DNA from: Anaerococcus jeddahensis
Lineage (GTDB): Bacteria > Bacillota > Clostridia > Tissierellales > Peptoniphilaceae
NCBI RefSeq assembly: GCF_001182725.1
Contig: NZ_CWHU01000005.1
Location: 310,001 to 374,000, forward strand
Direction of reading: 5' to 3'
Length of the DNA stretch: 64,000 nt
Shown: positions 45,813-54,614 of the stretch, piece after piece
Position numbering within the stretch: position 1 is the first letter of the stretch
Layout of the letters: each line of letters starts with the position of its first letter
The notes under the pieces: model-generated
What the model was told of the DNA's origin: nothing
Seen by the model: the letters and a program-made list of their open reading frames with translations, nothing else
Database searches by the model: none
Program-made: the position numbers and the translations under genes

Positions 45813-47267
45813 ATGATATTATTTTTTATTGGTCTTGCAATCCTTATTTTTGGAGCTATACTTTATTCAAAAGTTGTTGAAAGTCAATTTCAACCAGATG
45901 ATAGAGAAACCCCAGCTGTAAGAAAAGCAGACGGTGTTGATTATGTTACTATGAGTAAAAAGAAAAATTGGTTGATAAATTTATTAAATATTGCCGGTAC
46001 TGGACCAATTTTAGGTCCTATACAAGGGATTTTATTTGGACCGATTGCATTTTTAGCTATTCCTTTGGGATGTGTTTTTGCAGGAGCTGTTCATGATTAT
46101 GCAACAGGTATGATTTCTATGAGAAATGGTGGAAGTCAGGTTCCAAAGTTAGTTGGTAAATATTTAGGAACAAATGTCAAACGATTTTATAATATTGTTA
46201 TAGCAATTTTATTGCTTCTAACCGGAACAGTTTTTGTTTATACACCAGGAGATTTGATTGCACATGATATTATGGGGCTTAGTCCTAATTCAAATGTTAT
46301 TTGGATAATATATGGGATAATTTTTATTTACTACATACTCTCAACAGTCCTACCAATTGATAAATTAATTGGAAGAATCTATCCAATCTTTGGAGCATTC
46401 TTGCTTATTTCATCACTTGGAGTATTTACAGGGATTCTAATGAAAGGGCTTTCTCATTTACAATTTGAAGGCTATGGCTTATTTTATGATCATCCAGATG
46501 GACAAAAATTTATACCTTCATTTTTTATAACTGTAGCTTGTGGTATTCTTTCAGGATTTCATGGCTCTCAAGTAACCCTTGTCTCAAGAACAGTTGCTAA
46601 AGAAAAGGAAGCTATGGGAACTTTTTATTCTACAATGATTACAGAAGGTTTTATAGCTATGGTTTGGGCAGCAGGTGCCTTAGTTTTATTTTCATCAGGA
46701 AAATCAGCTCTAGATACAGCTGGTACCTTAATGGTTGGACAAATTTCTAGAAATTTCATGGGCTCAGTTGGTGGATATTTAGCAATAATGGGTGTAATAG
46801 CACTTCCAATTACAAGTGGTGATACAGCCTTTAGGTCATTGAGATTAATTGTTTCAGAAGAATTAAATATTGACCAAAGATCAGGTTTTAAAAGAGCAAT
46901 AGTTGCAGCAGTTTTATTTGTACCTGCAGTAATTATTCTTGTTTTTGCTAAGTCTAATCCTAATGGATTTAATATTTTATGGAGATATTTTGGATTTACA
47001 AATCAATTTGTGGCTATATTTGCCCTTGCTGTTGCAACGACATACTTGATTATAAATAATAAGAAATATTTGATGACCTTGATACCAGGAATTTTTTACA
47101 CATTTATTGTATTTACCTTTATAATAAGTGCAAAAAAGATTGGTTTTGGTCTTGATTTAAAAATTGCCTATGTATTAGGTGCAATAATAGCAGTTTTATA
47201 TGGTGTATTTATTGTAAAAAATGCAAATAAAAGAAGAAACGAAATAAAAAATATTATATTAGATTAA
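45813..47267 (+). CDS. Carbon starvation protein CstA family transporter
   Basis: The 484-residue membrane protein has about 13 helices. It has the CstA signature near the N-terminus: FQPDDRETPAVRKADGVDY, then LLNIAGTGPILGPIQGILFGPIAFLAIPLGCVFAGAVHDY. GFHGSQVTLVSRT and TSGDTAFRSLRLI lie in later helices. Family members import peptides or pyruvate. The substrate here cannot be told. It is a single-gene unit with its own promoter, AAGGAGG site and terminator. Confidence 0.92.
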   Translation: MILFFIGLAILIFGAILYSKVVESQFQPDDRETPAVRKADGVDYVTMSKKKNWLINLLNIAGTGPILGPIQGILFGPIAFLAIPLGCVFAGAVHDYATGMISMRNGGSQVPKLVGKYLGTNVKRFYNIVIAILLLLTGTVFVYTPGDLIAHDIMGLSPNSNVIWIIYGIIFIYYILSTVLPIDKLIGRIYPIFGAFLLISSLGVFTGILMKGLSHLQFEGYGLFYDHPDGQKFIPSFFITVACGILSGFHGSQVTLVSRTVAKEKEAMGTFYSTMITEGFIAMVWAAGALVLFSSGKSALDTAGTLMVGQISRNFMGSVGGYLAIMGVIALPITSGDTAFRSLRLIVSEELNIDQRSGFKRAIVAAVLFVPAVIILVFAKSNPNGFNILWRYFGFTNQFVAIFALAVATTYLIINNKKYLMTLIPGIFYTFIVFTFIISAKKIGFGLDLKIAYVLGAIIAVLYGVFIVKNANKRRNEIKNIILD

Positions 47268-47275
47268 TTCATTAA

Positions 47276-47301
47276 AAGATCAGCCTTGCTGGTCTTTTTT
47301 A
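47276..47301 (+). terminator. Terminator of the cstA-type gene
   Basis: AAAAGATCAGC / GCTGGTCTTTTTT pair around a CTT loop with a T-tract, right before repeat copy 3. Confidence 0.85.
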
Positions 47302-47319
47302 ATAAATAAAAAAACTAGA

Positions 47320-47498
47320 ACGTAGACAAACTCTCAAGCACGAATATCTGACTTCAAAAATTGTTGATTTCTAAATTTGAAATTCTAAAATCGCAAACGC
47401 TCGAACAGTGGGATTTTTGGCGAATTTTCAAAATTGAAATCAAATCAATTTTTTTCGTATGATATTCTTAGCATGAGGGTTTATATACTTTGTCAACA
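47320..47498. repeat. Dispersed inverted-repeat element, copy 3
   Basis: The left arm (47320-47372) has CGTAGACAAACTCTC, CAAGCACGAATATCTGA and GATTTC. The right arm (47434-47498) has GAAATCAAATCAATTT, TATGATATTCTTAGCA, TGAGGGTTT and CTTTGTCAACAG. The outer stem AAACTCTCA / TGAGGGTTT pairs throughout with one T-G. The ends read GTAGACAAA and, from the other side, GTTGACAAA, like the dnaJ leader element. The apical insert is about 60 bases. Confidence 0.8.
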
Positions 47499-47506
47499 GC
47501 TTGAAA

Positions 47507-47528
47507 CCATCTATTGACGGTTTTATTT
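47507..47528 (+). terminator. Hairpin after repeat copy 3
   Basis: AACCATC / GACGGTT (with an A-C mismatch) around TATT, followed by TTATTTT, resembles a weak plus-strand terminator facing the tRNA gene. Confidence 0.4.
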
Positions 47529-47604
47529 TGGAGCTGGAAACAGGACTTGAACCCGCAACCTTTTGTTTACGATACAATTGCTCTACCGATTGAGCTATTC
47601 CAGC
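47529..47604 (-). tRNA. tRNA-Thr (anticodon CGU)
   Basis: On the minus strand a 76-base cloverleaf is visible. The acceptor GCTGGAA pairs with TTCCAGC, and the D stem is GCTC/GAGC with an AATCGGTA loop. The anticodon loop is ATCGTAA (anticodon CGT, reading ACG), and the T loop is TTCAAGT with stem GCGGG/CCTGT. The discriminator is U and the CCA end is encoded (47529-47531). The first anticodon-stem pair is an A-A mismatch. It stands alone, opposite to its neighbours. Confidence 0.92.
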
Positions 47605-47699
47605 ATATGAAATTATTATACGAAAATTTAGTTTTTATTCAATATGTATTGATTTTAAATTTCTTTTTTATTTGGTATAATTATTTCAAAGGTGGTAAT

Positions 47700-48869
47700 A
47701 TGAATAATTTAAATTATGATAGAATATATGATATTTTAAATAAAATAAACTTTCCTCTTGTAATTGTAATAATCCTAATTGGTCTTGTTGTTTTATTTTT
47801 AATATCAAAAATTTTATTAAAGGCTGGTATATTTTTATTAGCTATGACCTTTATTTTTGATATGATTTTAAGGGTTTTGCCTTTTGATATATACACAAAT
47901 TATCCTAGCATTAAGTTAATAATTTACATACTTTATGCTTTGGGATTTTTTATTTTTGCCTATAAAAATATAAAAAAAATATTGAAGAAAAAAAGAAAAA
48001 GAGAGCTTTTTAAAGATAAAATTCCTGTAAAAAAAGAAAAATCAGAAAATAATCCAATTAAAAAATTCTTTTCTTATACAGGATCTCTTCCATTTTTGTT
48101 GATGCTTATTTTAAATTTATTTAATCCTGAAGAAGGAACTTACAAAAATATCCTAAGTTTACTTACAAGTTTGTCTTTTTTATTAATGGTTTTTACAACT
48201 TTATATAATACTTACAAGAGAATTGACACTTTAAAAGAAAACAAGGGTAGGATGAGATTTGACGATTTAAATATTCCTTTTAGGAAAAACTCTTCCAAAG
48301 AAAGTAAGAATTCCGATAGGAAAGTTTTGAAAAAAGAAGATGAAGAAATCGAAGAAGATCTTGATAAAACTCAAACAAGAAAACTTAATTTGGATGATAT
48401 CAAAGAAGAGCTTAATAAAAATTCATTTAATCCTATTGATCTGGAAGATTTTAAAGATTCAATGGATCAAACTGATTTGATAAATTTAATTAATGATAAA
48501 AGCAGTAGACTCATTACTATGATTTCTTTGACCAATTTGTCAGATGGGGTGAAAAAATCTTATAAGTCTAATAAATGTATAGCAGAAATTAGGCAAGATA
48601 GTGAATATAAAGTAGATTTGGAATTTGAAAATTATAATGATTATGACTATGGAAGATTTATAGATTTACTTTTGGATTATTCTAAAAATAGGTCAAAATA
48701 TAAATTCCAACTGGATTTAATCCCGCAAAAAGCAAAAAATTCAAAGGTGGTTTTTTATGATCCATCAAACCTGTATGAACTTGATAGAGATTTTGGGGAT
48801 AAATTTCAAGGAAGAACTATTTCTATGAATTTCCCAAAATATAAAATAAATTATATAACAGAAAATTAA
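47700..48869 (+). CDS. Hypothetical membrane protein with acidic linker and C-terminal soluble domain
   Basis: I do not recognise this 389-residue protein. Four hydrophobic segments (about 16-40, 40-56, 66-86, then 128-170 as a pair) lie in the first half, with a basic loop between them. A charged linker rich in lysine and glutamate (about 185-245) leads to a soluble domain of about 140 residues with SSRLITMISLTNLSDG, CIAEIRQDSEYKVDLEF and RFIDLLLDYSKNR segments. ATG 47700 is chosen, with AAAGGTGG six bases upstream and a TATAAT at 47676. An earlier in-frame start would run through the tRNA gene. A terminator follows. Confidence 0.65.
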   Translation: MNNLNYDRIYDILNKINFPLVIVIILIGLVVLFLISKILLKAGIFLLAMTFIFDMILRVLPFDIYTNYPSIKLIIYILYALGFFIFAYKNIKKILKKKRKRELFKDKIPVKKEKSENNPIKKFFSYTGSLPFLLMLILNLFNPEEGTYKNILSLLTSLSFLLMVFTTLYNTYKRIDTLKENKGRMRFDDLNIPFRKNSSKESKNSDRKVLKKEDEEIEEDLDKTQTRKLNLDDIKEELNKNSFNPIDLEDFKDSMDQTDLINLINDKSSRLITMISLTNLSDGVKKSYKSNKCIAEIRQDSEYKVDLEFENYNDYDYGRFIDLLLDYSKNRSKYKFQLDLIPQKAKNSKVVFYDPSNLYELDRDFGDKFQGRTISMNFPKYKINYITEN

Positions 48870-48871
48870 TT

Positions 48872-48916
48872 AAAGCTTTTGCAAAATTTCTATGGATTTT
48901 GCAAGAGCTTTTTTAT
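48872..48916 (+). terminator. Rho-independent terminator
   Basis: AAGCTTTTGCAAAAT / ATTTTGCAAGAGCTT forms a 15-position stem, and TTTTTATTTTTTT follows. Confidence 0.88.
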
Positions 48917-49025
48917 TTTTTTAAAAAAGAGTATAGTGTATTTATATTTAAAGAAAATATTAAATTTTAAAATATAGGAAATCTCCTATATTTTTGTAAT
49001 TTAAGATGAAATTAGTGAGGTAATA

Positions 49026-51113
49026 ATGGAAATTTCAAAAATTCTTTCCAATGAATTAAATATTAATCAAAATAGCATTGATGAAGTTATCAAATTGCTT
49101 GATGAAGGCTCAACTGTTGCCTTTATTGCAAGATATAGAAAAGAAAAAACCAAGGGTCTTAAGGATACTGAAATAAGAGATATTGAAAGTGGTTTGACTA
49201 GGCTTAGAAATTTTGAAAAAAGAAAAGAAGAGATTATTTCTTCTTTAGAAAATCAAGAAAAACTTGACGATGAATTAAAAGAAAAAATTGAACAAGCCAA
49301 AACTTTGACAGAGCTTGAAGATATATACGCTCCTTTTAAGAAAAAAAGAAAAACAAGAGCTGACAAGGCAAAAGAGCTTGGTCTAATGGATCTTTTGGAT
49401 GAAATTTTGATGAAGGCTCAAAATGAAGAAGAAGCACTTTCTCTTGCAAAAAAATACATAAAAGAAGGAATTGATGACGAAGCTGATGCTATAAACAAGT
49501 CCTTGGATATTTTGGCAGAAGATGTGGCAAATAATATTGAAGCAAAAAATATAATCAGAAGAGATGGACTTGTTAGGGCAAGAATTTTGGCAGAAAAAAA
49601 GGAAGATGAAGATTTAATCTATGAAAATTATTATGATTTTAATGAGAAAATCAAAAATCTCAAGCCTTTTCAAATTTTAGCCTTAAATAGGGCAGAAAAA
49701 AATGGTGATTTGACTGTAAAATTAGAATTTACAGATGCTTATAACCTAACTTTAATTAAAAATCTTTACAAATCAAACAATGATTACACAGAAGATTTAA
49801 TAAAAAAAACCATTGAAGATTCTTACAAAAGACTTTTGCTTCCTGGTATAAGCACAGAAATCAAAAATAATTTAACTGAAAAAGCGGAAGAAGAATCAAT
49901 TAAGGTATTTTCAAAAAATTTAAAACCATATATTTTGCAAAGACCAATAAAAGATAAAAATATAATCGGTCTTGATCCGGGTTTTAGAACAGGTTGTAAG
50001 GTTGCAGTTATCGATAAGCATGGAAAATATTTAGACCAAGCAGTAATTTATCCCGTAAAACCTCATTCAAAAGAAAAAGAAGCAATTGAAACATTAAAAA
50101 AATTAATAAAAAAATATGATGTAGATATAATTGCCTTGGGAAATGCAACTGCAAGTAGGGAAACTGAAATTGTTGTAAATAAATTATTAAAAGAAGTTGA
50201 TGGAGTTTCTTATGCAATTGTAAATGAAGCAGGAGCCTCAGTTTATTCTGCATCAAAGCTTGGAGAAGAAGAATTTCCTGACCTTGATGTAACAATTAGG
50301 GGAGCAGTTTCTATGGCAAGAAGGCTCCAAGATCCTATGGCTGAGCTTGTAAAAATTGATCCAAAACACTTGGGAGTTGGTCAATACCAACACGATATAA
50401 ATCAAAAAAAATTGGATGAAGAGCTTTCAAAAGTTGTTGAAGATAGTGTAAATGAAGTTGGTGTAAATATAAACAATGCATCTTATAAATTATTATCCTA
50501 TGTTTCAGGTTTGAATTTAAATCTTGCAAAAAGAATTGAAGAAGATTTTAAAAATGGACAAATAATTGAAAGATGCGATTTGAAAAAAGTTAAGGGCCTT
50601 GGAGATAAAACTTACAAGATGGCAGCAGGATTTTTGAGATTTCCTGATTCACCAAATTTTTTAGATAATACTGCAGTCCATCCAGAAAGTTATAAAATTG
50701 CAAAAAAACTTGTAGATTTTAATTTAGATGAAATAAATTTAGAAAAATGTGCTAAAGATCTCGAAGTTGGGGTATTAACTTTAAAGGATATAATAGAAGA
50801 ATTAAAAAAACCAGGACGTGATCCTAGAGATGAGCTTCCAGAAGTTATTACAAAAAGTGAAGTCTTATCAATAGATGATCTTAATGAGGGAGATATCTTA
50901 GAAGGAACTGTAAGAAATATTACAGAATTCGGTTGCTTTGTAGATATTGGAGTTGGAATTGATGGTCTTGTTCATATTTCAAATATGAGTGATAAATTTA
51001 TAAAAGATCCTAATGAGATTGTTACAAATTCTGATATAATAAGAGTAAGAGTAATTGAAATTGATAAAAAAAGAGAAAGAATCGGTTTATCAATGAAAAA
51101 TTTAAAGGAGTAA
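49026..51113 (+). CDS. Tex family RNA-binding transcription accessory protein
   Basis: The 695-residue protein has the Tex layout. An N-terminal helical domain (INQNSIDEVIKLLDEGSTVAFIARYRKEKTKGL) comes first, then a YqgF/RNase-H-like domain (IGLDPGFRTGCKVAVID, about 317-450). Helix-hairpin-helix segments follow (LKKVKGLGDKTYKMAAGFLRF), then a C-terminal S1 domain (GDILEGTVRNITEFGCFVDIGVGIDGLVHIS, about 622-690). Tex binds RNA and influences transcription and stress responses. It precedes a PTS IIA gene by 2 bp, an unusual pairing. Confidence 0.95.
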   Translation: MEISKILSNELNINQNSIDEVIKLLDEGSTVAFIARYRKEKTKGLKDTEIRDIESGLTRLRNFEKRKEEIISSLENQEKLDDELKEKIEQAKTLTELEDIYAPFKKKRKTRADKAKELGLMDLLDEILMKAQNEEEALSLAKKYIKEGIDDEADAINKSLDILAEDVANNIEAKNIIRRDGLVRARILAEKKEDEDLIYENYYDFNEKIKNLKPFQILALNRAEKNGDLTVKLEFTDAYNLTLIKNLYKSNNDYTEDLIKKTIEDSYKRLLLPGISTEIKNNLTEKAEEESIKVFSKNLKPYILQRPIKDKNIIGLDPGFRTGCKVAVIDKHGKYLDQAVIYPVKPHSKEKEAIETLKKLIKKYDVDIIALGNATASRETEIVVNKLLKEVDGVSYAIVNEAGASVYSASKLGEEEFPDLDVTIRGAVSMARRLQDPMAELVKIDPKHLGVGQYQHDINQKKLDEELSKVVEDSVNEVGVNINNASYKLLSYVSGLNLNLAKRIEEDFKNGQIIERCDLKKVKGLGDKTYKMAAGFLRFPDSPNFLDNTAVHPESYKIAKKLVDFNLDEINLEKCAKDLEVGVLTLKDIIEELKKPGRDPRDELPEVITKSEVLSIDDLNEGDILEGTVRNITEFGCFVDIGVGIDGLVHISNMSDKFIKDPNEIVTNSDIIRVRVIEIDKKRERIGLSMKNLKE

Positions 51114-51115
51114 AA

Positions 51116-51607
51116 ATGTTTGATTTTTTTAAAAAGAAAAACAAGGTAGAAAAGAAAGTTTCAATAGCAAGTCCAGTTAATGGGAAAGTTGTAAAATTAG
51201 AAGAAGTTCCAGATCCGGTTTTTGCAGAAAAAATGGTTGGAGATGGTTTTGCAGTTTTGCCTGAAGATGGAGAAGTTTACTCTCCAGTTGATGGAGAAGT
51301 TACTCTTCAACCAGACGGCTACCATGCAATTGGAATAAAAACGGATGAAGGAATAGAAGTTTTGGTTCATTTTGGACTTGAAACTGTAGAATTAAAAGGC
51401 GAAGGCTTTACTCCACATGTTAAAGTTGGAGATAAGGTAAATAAGGGCGATAAGGTTTTATCAGTAGATATTGAAAAAATAAAAGATAAAGTTCCTTCAA
51501 TAATTACACCTTGTATAGTTGCAAATCTTGAAAAAAATATTTTATCAGAAATAAACTTTGGCGCAAAATGTGGCGAAGAAGTTCAAACAGTTACAATCGT
51601 AGATTAA
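51116..51607 (+). CDS. PTS system IIA component (glucose family, EIIA-Glc)
   Basis: The 163-residue stand-alone IIA protein has a short basic N-terminus (FFKKKNKVEKK). The core IASPVNGKVVKLEEVPDPVFAEKMVGDGFAV carries active-site histidines H70 in DGYHAIGI and H85 in VLVHFGLETVEL, the same 15-residue spacing as H75/H90 of the E. coli protein. It accepts phosphate from HPr and passes it to IIB domains. No IIB or IIC gene is adjacent, so it probably serves permeases elsewhere or acts in signalling. It starts 2 bp after the tex stop with an AAAGGAG site. Confidence 0.94.
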   Translation: MFDFFKKKNKVEKKVSIASPVNGKVVKLEEVPDPVFAEKMVGDGFAVLPEDGEVYSPVDGEVTLQPDGYHAIGIKTDEGIEVLVHFGLETVELKGEGFTPHVKVGDKVNKGDKVLSVDIEKIKDKVPSIITPCIVANLEKNILSEINFGAKCGEEVQTVTIVD

Positions 51608-51673
51608 TTGATTAAAAAAACTAACTGTGATAATATTTTTAAGGATAAAAAATTATAAAAAGTTGGAGGATAA

Positions 51674-53392
51674 ATGAGATTATCGAACTATTATATGCCT
51701 ACATTAAGAGATGATCCTCAAGATGCAGAAACACAAAGTCACAAGCTTTTGGTAAGGGGAGCTTTTATAAGAAAAACTTCATCAGGAGTTTATTCCTACT
51801 TGCCACTAGGCATGAGAGTAATAAATAAAATAGAAAATATTGTAAGAAAATCTATGGAAAAATATGATTCTATAGAAGTTTCCACTTCAGTTTTACAAAG
51901 TAAAGAAATTTGGGAAAAATCTGGAAGATGGGAAAATTTTGGACCTGAAATGTTTAAAATAAAAGATAGACACGACAGGGAATATTGTCTTGGACCAACA
52001 GCTGAAGAACAATTTACAACTTTAATCAAAGATGAAATAAATTCTTACAAACAACTCCCACTAAATTTATATCAAATAGTTTCAAAATTTAGGGATGAAA
52101 AAAGACCAAGATTTGGAATTAATAGGTCAAGAGATTTTATAATGAAAGATGCATATTCATTTGATGTAGATATGGAAGGCTTGGAAAAATCCTACAAAAA
52201 AATGTGGGATGCCTATGTAGAAGTTTTTGATGCACTAGACCTTGATTATAAGATTGTTGAAGGTGATTCAGGAGCTATGGGTGGAAAAACTAGCCATGAA
52301 TTTATGGCTCTTGCAGAAACAGGCGAAGGAGAAATTTTTTATACAGAAAATTCAAATTACGCAGCAACTGATGAATCTGCAAAATTTTTCCTTGAAATTG
52401 ATGAAAGTGAAGAAGAAAAAGATTTAGAATTAGTAGAAACAAAAGACGCAAAAACAATAGAAGAAGTTTCTAATTTTCTAAAAATAGACCAAAATAAATG
52501 TGCAAAAGCTGTTGACTTATCAGTCCAAGGAAATCCAGTACTCGTTATTGTTCCTGGAGATAGGGAATTAAATATGGCAAAATTAATTTCTTACTTAAAA
52601 GTTCCAGAACACGAAATCGAAATGATGGATGATGAAACAATCAGAAAAATCACAGGAGCAGAACCTGGATTTACAGGACCAAAAGATTTAAAAGAAGATG
52701 TTAGAGTAATTGTAGATAAGTCTATTACTAGATATAAAAATCTAGTAATTGGTGCAAACAAAACTGACCATCATTATATAAATGCAAATTATAAAAGAGA
52801 TTTTGATGGGGAAGTAGCTGAAGATCTTTTAACAGCAAAAGAAGGTGACCTTTCACTTGATGGAAAGGAAAAACTTCAAATTGCTCGTGGAATAGAAGTT
52901 GGAAATATATTCCAATTGGGAACAAAATATTCAGAAAGTCTTGAAGCTTATTTCTTGGATGAAAATGGAAAACAAAAACCATTTATAATGGGTTCATATG
53001 GAATTGGAATTACAAGATCAATTTCAGCAATAATCGAGCAACACTATGATGATAATGGAATAATTTGGCCTACAAAAGTTGCACCATTTGAAGCTTGGAT
53101 TACTCTTGTAAATAAAAACAATGAAGAACAAAAAGAAATTGCTGAAAAAATTTATAATAAATTATTAGATCAAGGCATAGAAGTAATGCTTGATGATAGA
53201 AAAGAAAGAGCTGGAGTTAAGTTTAACGACAGAGACCTAGTTGGAGTTCCTTTCAGAATTACGGTTGGGAAAGATGCCAAGGATGATTTAGTAGAATTTT
53301 CAAAAAGATCTGATATGGAAAATTTAAAAATGTCAACTGATGAAGCTATAGAAAAAATAATAAGTTCAATAAAAGAAGATTTATGCAAATAG
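51674..53392 (+). CDS. proS: Prolyl-tRNA synthetase (bacterial type with editing insertion)
   Basis: Charges tRNA-Pro. The 572-residue class II enzyme has MRLSNYYMPTLRDDPQDAETQSHKLLVRGAFIRK, motif 2 FRDEKRPRFGINRSRDFIMKDAYSFD and an insertion domain for editing mischarged Ala-tRNA (about 230-385). Motif 3 is GSYGIGITRSI, followed by the anticodon-binding domain (about 470-565). A TTGGAGG site precedes the ATG. It overlaps the thioredoxin-like gene by 10 bp. No T-box leader precedes it. Confidence 0.97.
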   Translation: MRLSNYYMPTLRDDPQDAETQSHKLLVRGAFIRKTSSGVYSYLPLGMRVINKIENIVRKSMEKYDSIEVSTSVLQSKEIWEKSGRWENFGPEMFKIKDRHDREYCLGPTAEEQFTTLIKDEINSYKQLPLNLYQIVSKFRDEKRPRFGINRSRDFIMKDAYSFDVDMEGLEKSYKKMWDAYVEVFDALDLDYKIVEGDSGAMGGKTSHEFMALAETGEGEIFYTENSNYAATDESAKFFLEIDESEEEKDLELVETKDAKTIEEVSNFLKIDQNKCAKAVDLSVQGNPVLVIVPGDRELNMAKLISYLKVPEHEIEMMDDETIRKITGAEPGFTGPKDLKEDVRVIVDKSITRYKNLVIGANKTDHHYINANYKRDFDGEVAEDLLTAKEGDLSLDGKEKLQIARGIEVGNIFQLGTKYSESLEAYFLDENGKQKPFIMGSYGIGITRSISAIIEQHYDDNGIIWPTKVAPFEAWITLVNKNNEEQKEIAEKIYNKLLDQGIEVMLDDRKERAGVKFNDRDLVGVPFRITVGKDAKDDLVEFSKRSDMENLKMSTDEAIEKIISSIKEDLCK

Positions 53393-53670
53393 TTGATTAT
53401 AAAATTTCAAAAGAATTTTTGGAAAATATTTTACTAGACAATAAAAAAATAATAGCCCTATTTCATGCAAATTGGTCAAATTTTTCTCAAAATATGAAAA
53501 AAGAATTTCTAAAAGAGGAAGAAGACTCATATAAAAACATAAAAAAAATCATTATAGATATTGATAAAAATGGGGAATTGGTAAAAAAATTGGGTATTAA
53601 TCAAATACCATCTTTAGTTACTATAACTAAGGATAGTCTAAGAAAAAATGATTTTACGATAAATGATTAA
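53383..53670 (+). CDS. Thioredoxin-fold protein lacking the CxxC motif
   Basis: The 95-residue protein has the thioredoxin outline. The strand KIIALFHANWSNFSQNM aligns with F-x-A-x-W-C-x-x-C, but the active-site cysteines are S32 and S35. A strand KIIIDIDKNGELVKKLGINQIPSLV includes the conserved cis-proline (P76). It cannot perform disulfide exchange. It overlaps proS by 10 bp, so it is translated with it. A binding or adaptor role is only a guess. The C-terminal beta strand and helix are short compared with usual 105-residue thioredoxins. Confidence 0.6.
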   Translation: MQIVDYKISKEFLENILLDNKKIIALFHANWSNFSQNMKKEFLKEEEDSYKNIKKIIIDIDKNGELVKKLGINQIPSLVTITKDSLRKNDFTIND

Positions 53671-53690
53671 GAAATATTTAAGGAGTTAAT

Positions 53691-54560
53691 ATGTTAGTTA
53701 ATGCAAAAGAAATGTTAGACAAAGCTTATGAAAATGGTTATGGAATTGGACAATTCAATATAAATAACCTTGAATGGACAAAAGCAATTCTTGAAACATG
53801 TGAAGAAAAAAAATCTGCAGTTATTTTGGGAGTATCAGAAGGTGCTGCAAAATATATGGGTGGATTTAATGTAGTTGCTAAAATGGTTGAAGGACTTGAT
53901 AAAGATTTAAATATCACAGTTCCAGTTGCTCTTCACTTAGATCACGGAACATATGAAGGAGCAAAAAAAGCATTAGATGCTGGATTTACTTCAATAATGT
54001 TTGATGGATCATATTTTCCAATTGAAGAAAATATTGAAAAAACAAAAGAATTAGTAGAGCTTTGCCACTCTAAAAATGTTTCTATAGAAGCTGAAGTAGG
54101 CGGAATTGGTGGAGAAGAAGATGGAGTTGTTTCTGCAGGAGAATTAGCAGATCCTGAAGAATGTAAAAAAATTGCTTCACTTGGAGTAGATTTCTTAGCA
54201 GCAGGTATTGGAAACATTCACGGAGTATATCCTAAAGATTGGCAAGGACTTAATTTTAAAAGACTTGAAGAAATTAAAGATGCAGTTGGAAATCTTCCAT
54301 TAGTTTTACACGGTGGTACAGGAATTCCTGAAGATCAAGTTAAAAAAGCTATCGAAAGAGGAGTTTCTAAAATAAACATAAATACAGAATGTCAAATAGT
54401 ATTTACAGAAGCTACAAGAAAATATTTCGAAGAAGGTAAAGACAAAGTTGGTAAGGGATTTGACCCAAGAAAAGTATTAAAACCAGGTTTTGAAGCTATT
54501 AAAGATAAGGTAAGAGAAAAAATAGAATTTTTCGAATGTGAAAATTCAGCAGAAAAATAA
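53691..54560 (+). CDS. fba: Fructose-1,6-bisphosphate aldolase, class II
   Basis: Splits fructose-1,6-bisphosphate in glycolysis. The 289-residue zinc enzyme has the class II signatures VALHLDHGTYEGAKKALDAGFTSIMFDGSY (D84 catalytic, H85 zinc ligand), SIEAEVGGIGG, GIGNIHGVYP, LPLVLHGGTG and KININTE. AAGGAG precedes the ATG. It is probably its own unit, ended by a strong terminator. Confidence 0.96.
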   Translation: MLVNAKEMLDKAYENGYGIGQFNINNLEWTKAILETCEEKKSAVILGVSEGAAKYMGGFNVVAKMVEGLDKDLNITVPVALHLDHGTYEGAKKALDAGFTSIMFDGSYFPIEENIEKTKELVELCHSKNVSIEAEVGGIGGEEDGVVSAGELADPEECKKIASLGVDFLAAGIGNIHGVYPKDWQGLNFKRLEEIKDAVGNLPLVLHGGTGIPEDQVKKAIERGVSKININTECQIVFTEATRKYFEEGKDKVGKGFDPRKVLKPGFEAIKDKVREKIEFFECENSAEK

Positions 54561-54565
54561 AAAAT

Positions 54566-54598
54566 AAAATCGGAGCCTTAGGGCTCCGTATATTTTTA
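54566..54598 (+). terminator. Terminator of fba
   Basis: CGGAGCC (54571-54577) / GGCTCCG (54582-54588) pair around TTAG, followed by TATATTTTT. Confidence 0.88.
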
Positions 54599-54614
54599 TT
54601 TGTAAAGGAAAAAA

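Noticed and set aside
47514..47699. Upstream extension of the membrane-protein frame from 47514
   Set aside because: It runs antisense through the tRNA-Thr gene and the extra residues look random. ATG 47700 has a proper ribosome binding site.
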